From: Micromonospora foliorum | GTDB lineage: Bacteria; Actinomycetota; Actinomycetes; Mycobacteriales; Micromonosporaceae | Length of the DNA stretch: 64,000 nucleotides | Direction of reading: 5' to 3' | Assembly (NCBI RefSeq): GCF_022229015.1 | Contig: NZ_JAKKFF010000446.1 | Location: forward strand, 42,822-106,821 | Shown here: positions 51,066 through 58,322 of the stretch, one piece after another | Position numbering within the stretch: position 1 is the stretch's first letter | Layout of the letters: every line of letters starts with the position of its first letter | The notes under the pieces: model-generated | Database searches by the model: none | Told to the model about the DNA's origin: nothing | What the model saw: only the letters and a program-made list of their open reading frames with translations | Program-made: the position numbers and the translations under genes

Positions 51066-52174
51066 GCGCCTTCTCCCAGCTACGGCTGGACGGGGTGTCC
51101 CGCCGGTTCGGCGGCCAGGCCGCGCTCACCGAGCTGGACCTGACGATCGAGGCGGGGGAGTTCATCGCCCTGCTCGGCCCGTCCGGCTGCGGCAAGTCGA
51201 CGGCGTTGAACTGCCTGGCCGGGCTGCTGCCGTTGACGGCGGGGAGCATCTGGCAGGACGAGCGCCGCATCGACACGCTGCCACCGGAGCGGCGCGGCTT
51301 CGGCATGGTGTTCCAGAGCTACGCCCTCTTCCCGCACCTCACCGTCCGGGCGAACATCGCCTTCGGGCTGCGGATGCGGCGGCTGCCCAAGGAGGAGACC
51401 CGCCGGCGCACGGAGGAGGCGGTGCGGCTGGTGCGACTGGAGGACCACGTCGACAAGCTGCCCGGCCAGCTCTCGGGCGGCCAGCAGCAGCGCGTCGCCA
51501 TCGCCCGCGCCGTCGTGTTCGAGCCGTCCCTGGTGTTGATGGACGAGCCGTTGAGCAACCTCGACGCCAAGCTGCGCCTGGAGATGCGGACCGAGATCCG
51601 CAGGCTGCACCAGTCGCTGGGCCTCACCACCGTCTACGTGACCCACGACCAGGAGGAGGCGCTCTCCCTGGCCGACCGGCTGGTGGTGCTGCGGGAGGGG
51701 CGGGTGCAGCAGATCGGCTCCCCGCGCGAGCTGCACACCCGGCCGGCGAACTGGCACGTCGCCGACTTCATGGGCTACCGCAACCTGTGGCGCGGGCAGG
51801 TGGAGCAGGTGGACGGCGCCCGGGCCACCGTGGAGTCGTCCGGCCACCGCCTGCTCGGCGAGGTGGTGGGGAGCCTCCAGACCCGGGCGGACGCGGTGGT
51901 CGCGGTACGCCCCGAGGACATCCGTGTCGACGGACCCGGCGAGACCCGCAACGCCATGTCGGCGACCGTCGAGGTGGTGGAGTACCAGGGCCGCGAGTTG
52001 GCGGCCGAGGCCCGCACCGACACCGGGCTGGTGCTGCACCTGCGGACCGAGCAGCGGATCGCAGCGGGCGACCAGGTCAAGCTCGCCGTCGACCCGCAGC
52101 GGCTGCTCGTCTATCCCGCCGACGCGTCGGCGGCGACCGACCGCCAACCGGACGCCTCGGGGGCGGCGCGGTGA
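51062..52174 (+). CDS. ABC transporter ATP-binding protein (PotA/CysA type)
   Basis: 370 residues. Walker A GPSGCGKST at 39-47, signature LSGGQQQR near 139, Walker B VLMDEPLSNLD near 158-168 and the switch His in YVTHDQEEAL. A C-terminal TOBE/OB domain (VAVRPEDIRV to LLVYPADA) is present, as in PotA and CysA. It powers the importer from the cytoplasmic side. The ATG overlaps the preceding stop (ATGA). Confidence 0.94.
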   Translation: MSAFSQLRLDGVSRRFGGQAALTELDLTIEAGEFIALLGPSGCGKSTALNCLAGLLPLTAGSIWQDERRIDTLPPERRGFGMVFQSYALFPHLTVRANIAFGLRMRRLPKEETRRRTEEAVRLVRLEDHVDKLPGQLSGGQQQRVAIARAVVFEPSLVLMDEPLSNLDAKLRLEMRTEIRRLHQSLGLTTVYVTHDQEEALSLADRLVVLREGRVQQIGSPRELHTRPANWHVADFMGYRNLWRGQVEQVDGARATVESSGHRLLGEVVGSLQTRADAVVAVRPEDIRVDGPGETRNAMSATVEVVEYQGRELAAEARTDTGLVLHLRTEQRIAAGDQVKLAVDPQRLLVYPADASAATDRQPDASGAAR

Positions 52175-53070
52175 GCGGCGCCGGGCCCGGAAGGCCGCTG
52201 GCGCACTGGCGGCACCGGCTCGCCGAGCGGGGCGTCGACCGTCAGCTCTGGTTGCTGGTCCCGGCCCTGGTCTTCGTCATCGCCCTGTTCCTCTACCCGT
52301 TCTTCTACGGGCTGACGCTCTCGTTCCAGCCGACCAGAGGTGGGCCGTTCAGCGACTACGCCCGGTTCTTCTCCGACTCCTACGAACGCGGCACGATCTG
52401 GATCACGCTGCGGATCGCGTTGCCCGCCGCGCTCCTGAACGTCCTCGCCGCGGTGCCGATCGCCTACCGGATGCGCGGCCGGTTCCGGGGCAAGCGGCTG
52501 GTCACCACGCTGCTGGTCGTGCCGATCACGCTCGGCACGGTCCTCACCGCACAGGGGTTGCTGAACTTCCTCGGCCCGACCGGCTGGTTCAACCGGATCC
52601 TGCTGGCCAGCAACCTCGTCGACGAGCCGGTGCGGCTGACCCACAACTACTGGGGTGTGTTCTTCTCGCTGGTGATCACCGGTTTTCCGTTCGCGTTCCT
52701 GCTGGTGCTCTCGTACCTGTCCGGCATCGACCCGACCCTGGAACGGGCGGCCGCGACGCTCGGCGCGGACTGGCGTCGCCGCTTCACCCGGATCACCCTG
52801 CCGCTGCTGATGCCCGGTCTCGCCACCACCTTCTGCCTGACGTTCGTGCTGGCGTTCAGCGTGTTCCCGTCGGCGGTGCTGGTCGGCAACCCGGCCGGTG
52901 AGACCCGGGTCATCTCCCTGGCCGCCTACCAGGCGGCGTACGAGCAGTACGACTACCCGTACGCGTCGGCGATCGCCATGATCATGGGCTTCGTCGAGCT
53001 GGTCATCATCGCGGTGGTGCTGGCCGCTCGTAGCCGTTTCTACACCGGCTCCACCGGAGGCAAGGGCTGA
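52171..53070 (+). CDS. ABC transporter permease (PotB-like)
   Basis: 299 residues with six membrane helices; the first is LLVPALVFVIALFLYPFFYG. The EAA-type loop reads LERAAATLGADWRRRFTRITLP near residues 190-211. The GTG start at 52171 overlaps the stop of the ATPase gene (GTGA); the open frame extends further upstream inside that gene but without a signal. Related to PotB/ThiP-type rather than MalF-type permeases. Confidence 0.92.
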   Translation: MSGAGPGRPLAHWRHRLAERGVDRQLWLLVPALVFVIALFLYPFFYGLTLSFQPTRGGPFSDYARFFSDSYERGTIWITLRIALPAALLNVLAAVPIAYRMRGRFRGKRLVTTLLVVPITLGTVLTAQGLLNFLGPTGWFNRILLASNLVDEPVRLTHNYWGVFFSLVITGFPFAFLLVLSYLSGIDPTLERAAATLGADWRRRFTRITLPLLMPGLATTFCLTFVLAFSVFPSAVLVGNPAGETRVISLAAYQAAYEQYDYPYASAIAMIMGFVELVIIAVVLAARSRFYTGSTGGKG

Positions 53071-53960
53071 TGGCAACGACCACGCACGCGCCACCGGCGC
53101 GGCCCCCCGCCACCACCACCGACCGGCGACGGCGCATCGCCGCGCGCCCGGCCGCCTGGGTCGTGTGGGGCGTCGTCATCTTCTTCTTCCTCAACCTGCT
53201 GGGCGTGGTGGCGTCCGTGCTGGTCAGCTCGTTCGGCCGGCGGTGGTTCGACACCTGGCTCCCGGACGGCTACACCACCAGCTGGTACGCGCGGGCCTGG
53301 GACGAGTTCGCGCTCCTGCAGGTCATCGTCGTGACACTGGAGGTCTCGGTCCTCGTCGTGGGCCTCTCGCTGGTGATCGGCGTGCCGGCTGCCTACGCCC
53401 TCGCGCGGCGCTCGTTCCCGGGCAAACGGCTGATCTTCCTCGTGTTCCTGCTGCCCATCCTGATGCCCCCGATCACGTACGGCATCCCGCTGGCGACTGT
53501 CCTCTACAAGTTCGGCCTGGCCGGGCACATGTCCGGGGTGGTGCTCGCCAACCTCGTACCGTCGGTGCCCTTCGTCATCCTGACCATGACCCCGTTCATC
53601 GAGCAGATCGACCCGCGGATCGAGAGCGCGGCGCGGATGTGCGGCGCGGGCCTGCGGACGGTGTTCCTCCGGGTCCTCACGCCGCTGCTCGTGCCGGGCA
53701 TCCTCGCCTCCGCGATCCTCGTGCTGGTGCGGACCGTGGGCATGTTCGAGCTGACCTTCCTGACCGCGGGGCCCGACTCGCAGACCCTGGTGGTGGCGCT
53801 CTACTACTCGATGTCCGCGTCCGGGATCAGGGCCCAGCAGTCGGTCGACGCCATGGCGGTCATCTACACCTCGATGATGCTGGTCCTGCTCGTCGTCGCG
53901 CTGCGCTACGTCAACCCGACCCAGCTCGTGGCGCAGGTCAAGGACGAGCCGGAGCACTGA
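53070..53960 (+). CDS. ABC transporter permease (PotC-like)
   Basis: 296 residues, six membrane helices, EAA-type loop RIESAARMCGAGLRTVFLRV near 188-208. The ATG shares one base with the stop of the first permease gene (TGATG), so the pair is translationally coupled. Together they form the membrane channel. Its stop lies 26 nt from that of the convergent gluconokinase gene, with no hairpin seen between. Confidence 0.92.
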   Translation: MATTTHAPPARPPATTTDRRRRIAARPAAWVVWGVVIFFFLNLLGVVASVLVSSFGRRWFDTWLPDGYTTSWYARAWDEFALLQVIVVTLEVSVLVVGLSLVIGVPAAYALARRSFPGKRLIFLVFLLPILMPPITYGIPLATVLYKFGLAGHMSGVVLANLVPSVPFVILTMTPFIEQIDPRIESAARMCGAGLRTVFLRVLTPLLVPGILASAILVLVRTVGMFELTFLTAGPDSQTLVVALYYSMSASGIRAQQSVDAMAVIYTSMMLVLLVVALRYVNPTQLVAQVKDEPEH

Positions 53961-53986
53961 GGCCGACGCTGCCTCGACCGTCCCGG

Positions 53987-55570
53987 TCACCCGCGCATGA
54001 CGCCGCGCGGCAGCGCGTCGGCCCGCCGCTCGATGCGCGGGCCGGCTGCCACCTCGTCGAGGATCTCACCCAGCCGGCCCGCGACCGTGATGAGAGCGGG
54101 CAGTTTCGTCCGCAGGCCGCGGTACGCCGCGGCGAGGGCAGGGTCGACCGTGATCGGCTCGGTGCGGGCACCCTCGGGGTCGAGCTGGGCGACGGCCCCG
54201 GGGAGATCGGGGGCCAGGCCGATCGCGAAGAGCCCGAGCGCGGCCGCGCCGAGGGCGACGTCGTCGGCCGCACCCGACGCCCGCACCGGGCAATCCAGAA
54301 CCGCGGCCATCACCGCACGCCACAGCGGAGATCGGAACGCGCCGCCGGCCAGGCGAACGCTGCTGACCGGTGTCAGCTCGGCGAGGCGGTCACGGACGCC
54401 GCCGAGCTGGAGGCAGACACCCTCCACGGCGGCCCGCACCAGGTGACCGCGAGAGTGCTCGCTGCGCAACCCCAGGTACGCACCCGGCGGGCCAGATTCT
54501 CCCTCCTCGGCCCGGTCGGCCAGCAGATAGGGCAGCATCACCAGTCCGTCGCTTCCCGGGGCGACCCGTTCGGCGAGAGCCAGGAGTTCGGGCGCGGCGA
54601 GCTGGTCATCGGACGCCGGGCGAAGGCCGGGTTCGAGCGCCCTACCGGTCCACCGCACAACGTTGCCGCCGTTGTTCACCGTCTCGCCGATCACCCAGGC
54701 GTCCTCGGTCAGCGCAGCGCAGGAGAAGGTCTCCGCCGGGTCGACGAGCGGCGCCGCGACCACCGTCCGCAGGGCCCCGGTGGCCGCGAGCGTCAGACCG
54801 GCGACGGTGCTGTCGATCGCCGCCATGCCCAGGCTGCTCGACGGACCGTCACCCGCGCCCACGACGACAGGTGTGCCGGACGGCAGGCCGACCGCCTGCC
54901 CGGCCGCCGAGGAGAGCCGCAACACGCCCGTCGTGGGCAGGACCGGGGGCAGTTGGCTGCCGGACACCCCGACGAGGTCGAGTACGCCCGCGCTCCACAC
55001 CCGACGATGGACGTCGAACATGCCGGTGCCGGACGCCGACGACAGCTCGGTCACCAACGTCCCGGTCAGCCGATGGACCAGGTAGTCCTTCAGGCCGATC
55101 CACCACCGTGTCACGCTGCAGAGGTACGGCTCGTGGCGGGCGAACCACATGAGTTTGCAGAGCGGGCTTCCCGGGTGCACGGGTGTGCCGGTAACCCGGT
55201 GCAGCTCCCGGCTCTGGCCGGAAACCCGCAGGTCGCGGGCCACCTCCGCGGATCGCGTGTCACGCCCGGTCAGCAGCGGCGTCACCGGGCTGAGTGTCGT
55301 GTCCAGCCCGATCACGCCGTACCTGGGGGAGCTGACCGCGAGGGCGACGACCTCCGCCCCAGCGGTGTCGGCGACACACGCGGACACCGCCGCCAGGGTG
55401 GCCGCTACCAGCACGTCGGGGTCCTGTACCTGCCAGCCGGGCAGCGGTTGGAGCAGCGGGTACGCCCGCGTCCGGACGTGTCGGGCGGCGCCGTCCAGCG
55501 CGAACGCGCCCGCCCGCACGGCGGTGGTGCCCACGTCGACCCCGAGGATGAAACGACGCTCCGGCCCCAT
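53987..55570 (-). CDS. gntK: FGGY family gluconokinase
   Basis: 527 residues. The ATP-binding phosphate 1 motif is LGVDVGTTAVRAG near residue 9; TGTPVHPGSPLCKLMW and the later FSCAALTEDAWVIGETVNNGG are characteristic of FGGY gluconate kinases rather than xylulokinases. It phosphorylates gluconate (or a related acid) to the 6-phosphate in the cytoplasm. The start is ATG at 55570: no ribosome binding site, but GACCAT (-10) ends 6 nt upstream, so the mRNA is probably leaderless and driven by the LacI-type promoter. It converges with the ABC importer that may supply its substrate. Confidence 0.88.
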   Translation of the reverse strand: MGPERRFILGVDVGTTAVRAGAFALDGAARHVRTRAYPLLQPLPGWQVQDPDVLVAATLAAVSACVADTAGAEVVALAVSSPRYGVIGLDTTLSPVTPLLTGRDTRSAEVARDLRVSGQSRELHRVTGTPVHPGSPLCKLMWFARHEPYLCSVTRWWIGLKDYLVHRLTGTLVTELSSASGTGMFDVHRRVWSAGVLDLVGVSGSQLPPVLPTTGVLRLSSAAGQAVGLPSGTPVVVGAGDGPSSSLGMAAIDSTVAGLTLAATGALRTVVAAPLVDPAETFSCAALTEDAWVIGETVNNGGNVVRWTGRALEPGLRPASDDQLAAPELLALAERVAPGSDGLVMLPYLLADRAEEGESGPPGAYLGLRSEHSRGHLVRAAVEGVCLQLGGVRDRLAELTPVSSVRLAGGAFRSPLWRAVMAAVLDCPVRASGAADDVALGAAALGLFAIGLAPDLPGAVAQLDPEGARTEPITVDPALAAAYRGLRTKLPALITVAGRLGEILDEVAAGPRIERRADALPRGVMRG

Positions 55571-55576
55571 GAGCAC

Positions 55577-55616
55577 ATGGTCGAGCGGTGTTTGACGGGT
55601 GGGCAAGCGGTTGCGC
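55577..55616 (-). promoter_or_regulatory. LacI-type operator and leaderless promoter of the gluconokinase gene
   Basis: GGGCAAGCGGTTGCGC (55601-55616) matches the GGCAA-N4-TTG form. On the minus strand TTGCCC (-35) is followed by an 18-nt spacer and GACCAT (55577-55582), then 6 nt to the ATG. This repeats the layout at 48511 and 49771. Confidence 0.68.
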
Positions 55617-56003
55617 GCAGTTGTCCTGTCGTGTGGCGCACGAAAACCGGCACCCCCACGTACCACCGGGCCGCGTTCTGTCTGTGACGCGACCTGAGAG
55701 GCCATTCGCGATGGCGTCGTGCTACATCGGTCGGGTACTCTGACTAAGCCCCGCCGCCGGTTGCCACCGGCCGTGGGGCGCAGAGCCTGGCTTCCTGTAT
55801 TTGCTTAATTCTGGAAGCTGGGAGCCTTGAGGGGGCGTCGCCGACGGACGCCTGCCTAAATTACTTTGCAGCAGATCTGACGCTAATCAGACCGATACGT
55901 GGGTGCCTCTGAAGGCACTCGGCCACACCTGAGATCTTGCCCAGTCGGTGCAGGACCTCAGCTTCACCAGTCATTGCGTACTGGTCGAGCTGAGACCTGC
56001 GCG
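55617..56003. other. Intergenic stretch of lower GC content
   Basis: No convincing gene here. A hairpin built from GCCCC/GGGGC and CCGGT/ACCGG lies at about 55748-55779. Base composition drops around 55795-56000 (for example TATTTGCTTAATTCT), and a short minus-strand frame (55861-55974, 37 codons) ends here but lacks a ribosome binding site and the usual GC-rich third positions. Confidence 0.4.
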
Positions 56004-56024
56004 CCTCACTCGACCAGAGTGAGG
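56004..56024 (+). promoter_or_regulatory. Hairpin covering the ribosome binding site of the next gene
   Basis: CCTCACTC (56004-56011) pairs perfectly with GAGTGAGG (56017-56024) around a 5-nt loop. The right arm overlaps the GAGGAG site of the gene starting at 56036, so the fold would hide it. Confidence 0.45.
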
Positions 56025-56035
56025 AGACATGAGTC

Positions 56036-56332
56036 GTGGGGCTCACCGATCCAGGGCTCTGGGTATTGGTTCCTGGGATTTCGACTGCCGTCTTGGCATT
56101 GACTGGCCTGTGGCGCGTCAAAATCAAAGCGGACCGTGATCGAGCGCTGGCTGAGATGGCGCTGCGCGACTCTACGCCCGACCAGAGAGCGGTCATCCTT
56201 GGCGGTCTGGCCGGGCTACGTCCGTTCAGTCCTCAGGCGTCGGATGGGCCGGTGCCAGATGACGACCCCCTGTTACCAGCGCGGCTGCCCAGGAGACGCC
56301 GATCCCGACAAGTCGACGGACATTTGCGGTAG
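56036..56332 (+). CDS. Small membrane protein with cytoplasmic tail
   Basis: 98 residues from GTG at 56036, 9 nt after AGGAG. A single N-terminal helix (GLWVLVPGISTAVLALTGLW) is followed by a charged helix (KADRDRALAEMAL), RPxER-like TPDQRAVILGGLAGLRP and a basic tail. This layout is common in small actinobacterial proteins of unknown role. The C-terminal Arg-rich tail may be poorly conserved. A shorter frame from the ATG at 56029 encodes nothing recognisable. Confidence 0.6.
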   Translation: MGLTDPGLWVLVPGISTAVLALTGLWRVKIKADRDRALAEMALRDSTPDQRAVILGGLAGLRPFSPQASDGPVPDDDPLLPARLPRRRRSRQVDGHLR

Positions 56333-56374
56333 CCGGGTGTGGTGACCGTCAGTGACCGCACCCGGCACCCTTGC

Positions 56375-56560
56375 TCAGGCGTCGAACTTGCCTGCCTTGG
56401 TCCCCTGGACGAAGTTAACCCATTGACCCGCGCTGAACGCTAGCGCCGGTCCCTGCCGGTCCTTGGAGTCCCGGACCATGACTGTCGGGGTTGGCGTGGC
56501 AACCTCGACGCAGTTCCCCTCGTTGCTGCGGGTGCTCGTCTTCCAGTTGAGCGTGGTCAT
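56375..56560 (-). CDS. DUF397 domain protein
   Basis: 61 residues. Typical DUF397: WKTSTRSNEGNCVEVA, VMVRDSKDRQGPALAF and WVNFV. These proteins are the partners of XRE/DUF5753 regulators in actinomycetes and influence antibiotic production or development. Here the regulator gene directly upstream is reduced to a broken C-terminal remnant whose stop overlaps this start (ATGA). AGGAAC precedes the ATG. Without its regulator the protein may be an orphan. Confidence 0.9.
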   Translation of the reverse strand: MTTLNWKTSTRSNEGNCVEVATPTPTVMVRDSKDRQGPALAFSAGQWVNFVQGTKAGKFDA

Positions 56561-56790
56561 GTTAGTTCCTCTGCGATCGATGCCATGAGTTTGCGAGACT
56601 GCGCTTCGGTCAGCGCCGGGTTCTCCATGATGTCCCACGCCTCTCCGTACGTTGCGACCTCGGCGGGCTTATCGAGCTAGAGCGCACCTGTGAGGCTGTC
56701 GGAGTAGATAAGCGACGGCTCGGCTCCCCCCTCGAATTCGAGGATCGTGAACGTGCCGCTGGTCATGTTGCCCCGGTGTAGACCCCCGGC
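56557..56790 (-). pseudogene. C-terminal remnant of an XRE/DUF5753 regulator with an in-frame TAG
   Basis: The minus-strand frame ending at TGA 56557-56559 translates to the end of a DUF5753 domain: MTSGTFTILEFEGG from 56766, then SLIYSDSLTGAL, a TAG at 56677-56679, then LDKPAEVATYGEAW and a final SRKLMASIAEEL. The stop replaces the Tyr of the usual GALYLDK motif, one base change away. Coding similarity fades at about 56790, beside the terminator of the gene at 56815, so the helix-turn-helix half and most of the sensor part are gone. Confidence 0.75.
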
Positions 56791-56796
56791 TAATGG

Positions 56797-56815
56797 AAAA
56801 GCGCCCGAGGGCGCT
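56797..56815 (-). terminator. Intrinsic terminator with T tract
   Basis: AGCGCC-CTCG-GGCGCT followed by TTTT on the minus strand; the stem begins at the last base of the stop codon of the gene at 56815. The T tract is unusual for this window. Confidence 0.75.
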
Positions 56816-57528
56816 CAGACCAGGAACTCCTCCCGCATCCGCGCGCCCAGGTTGATCCCACCCACCGCCCGTGGACCGGCCGGATCGTGCACCGCGACGG
56901 TGTTGTTGCGACGCATCAGCTCACGGACCGCGGGCGGCAGTCGCGGCGGGTCGTCCATGGCCGCGAGAACCTTCCCGGCACTGACGATCAGTCGATCGGC
57001 CAGGGTGGCGGCGTCGGTGTCCACCCGCACCCGGCCGTACTCCCAGCCGGACGTGGTGAGGTCGAGCACCTCGAACATGCGGGTCACCAGCGGGTTCGGG
57101 TCGATCACCCGGTCGAGCCGGGGCGCCCGGTTGCCGACCACCGTGATAGCGGCGGCCACCTGCGCGTACGGGTGGAAGCCGCACGGCAACGCGAACAGCG
57201 GCCAGCGCAGGGCCGGGCCGGCCTCCTTCCACAGCGGCCGGTAGTTGCGGCGGTGCACGAGCAGTCGCCGGCCCGTCCGTCGGTGGATCTCCTGGGCCTG
57301 GGCCCGAAGGTCCACGTGGGCCTCGTCGGCGACCTGACTCACGATCCGGGTCGCCACCACCAGGCCGTCGTCGCTGTCGAGCGAACCGGTGAGCGCCTCG
57401 ACCTGCTCTGTGAACCGGATCCGCGCGTGGGGGCCGTACCGGGACTGGACGTCGTGCAGCAGCGCCTGCTGGCGTCCCGGGTCGAGCTGGACCTTCCTAC
57501 CGCCCAGCAATCGACGGAGCCAACGCAT
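56815..57528 (-). CDS. Hypothetical protein
   Basis: 237 residues, soluble. Basic N-terminus (MRWLRRLLGGRKVQLDPGRQ), then an alpha/beta body with RIVSQVADEAHVDLRAQAQE, RPLWKEAGPALRWPLFALP and VRVDTDAATLADRLI. No domain recognised. The ATG at 57528 has GAGGCG just upstream, and the additional upstream frame lacks one. It appears to be a single gene; TAGCAT near 57570 could be its -10. Its terminator lies where the XRE/DUF5753 remnant ends, suggesting that a rearrangement joined the two. Confidence 0.68.
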   Translation of the reverse strand: MRWLRRLLGGRKVQLDPGRQQALLHDVQSRYGPHARIRFTEQVEALTGSLDSDDGLVVATRIVSQVADEAHVDLRAQAQEIHRRTGRRLLVHRRNYRPLWKEAGPALRWPLFALPCGFHPYAQVAAAITVVGNRAPRLDRVIDPNPLVTRMFEVLDLTTSGWEYGRVRVDTDAATLADRLIVSAGKVLAAMDDPPRLPPAVRELMRRNNTVAVHDPAGPRAVGGINLGARMREEFLV

Positions 57529-57634
57529 GTCGCCTCGATTCAGCAGAGCCGTCGCGGACGGCGGCAATGCTAGTGCGTCGGCCCAGCCTCATGTTCCCAA
57601 GGGGGTTGATCGACTGTGCTCTCGGCGACCGCGA

Positions 57635-58297
57635 TCACCGTCGACGCGGCGTGATCAGCCCCGACTCGTACGCCCACACGACCAACTGGGCCCGGTCGCG
57701 GCAGTGCAGCTTCGTCATGGCCCGGTTGACGTGTGTCTTGGCGGTCAGCGGACTGATCACCATGCGCGCGGCGATCTCGTCGTTGGTCAGCCCGCGGGCG
57801 ACCAGCTCGACGATCTCCTGCTCCCGGGCGGTCAGCACGTCGCGTCCGGCCGTCGGCACGGCCGGCGGTGGGCCGGCAACGAACTCACTGATCAGCGTGC
57901 GGGTGACGGTCGGCGCGAGCAGCGCGTCACCGCGCGCGACGACGGCGACGGCGTGCAGCAGGTCGGCGGGGTCGGCGTCCTTGAGGAGGAAGCCGCTGGC
58001 GCCCGCGCGGAGGGCGGCGAAGACGTACGAGTCGAGCCCGTAGTTGGTGAGGATGAGAACGCGGATCGCGGCGAGGTCGGGATCCGCGGCGATGCGCCGG
58101 GTGGCCTCGATGCCGTCGAGGCCCGGCATCTGCACATCCATCAGGACGACGTCCGGGCGCAGACACCGTGCCAGGTGGACGGCCGACGTGCCGTCAGTCG
58201 CCTCGCCGACGACCTCCAGGTGGTCCTCGGCGTCGAGCAGTGCCCGGAAGCCGGCTCGCATCAGCGCCTGGTCGTCGGCGAGCAGCACCCGGATCAT
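57635..58297 (-). CDS. NarL/FixJ-type response regulator
   Basis: 220 residues. Receiver domain with the acidic pair D8-D9, phospho-acceptor Asp54 (VVLMDVQMPG) and Lys near 105 (GFLLKDADP). LuxR-type DNA-binding domain from about 150 (LTAREQEIVELVARGLTNDE to TVKTHVNR-like TAKTHVNRAM). It lies 25 nt downstream of its histidine kinase gene. GGGGAGGGG precedes the ATG. The perfect inverted repeat at 59498-59520 in front of the divergent operon is its likely target. Confidence 0.94.
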   Translation of the reverse strand: MIRVLLADDQALMRAGFRALLDAEDHLEVVGEATDGTSAVHLARCLRPDVVLMDVQMPGLDGIEATRRIAADPDLAAIRVLILTNYGLDSYVFAALRAGASGFLLKDADPADLLHAVAVVARGDALLAPTVTRTLISEFVAGPPPAVPTAGRDVLTAREQEIVELVARGLTNDEIAARMVISPLTAKTHVNRAMTKLHCRDRAQLVVWAYESGLITPRRR

Positions 58298-58322
58298 CCC
58301 GTCCCCTCCCCGCGGCGGGCGG

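Noticed and set aside
55861..55974. A 37-codon minus-strand frame (MTGEAEVLHRLGKISG...)
   Set aside because: No ribosome binding site, third positions near 50 percent GC and no recognisable family; too short to call.
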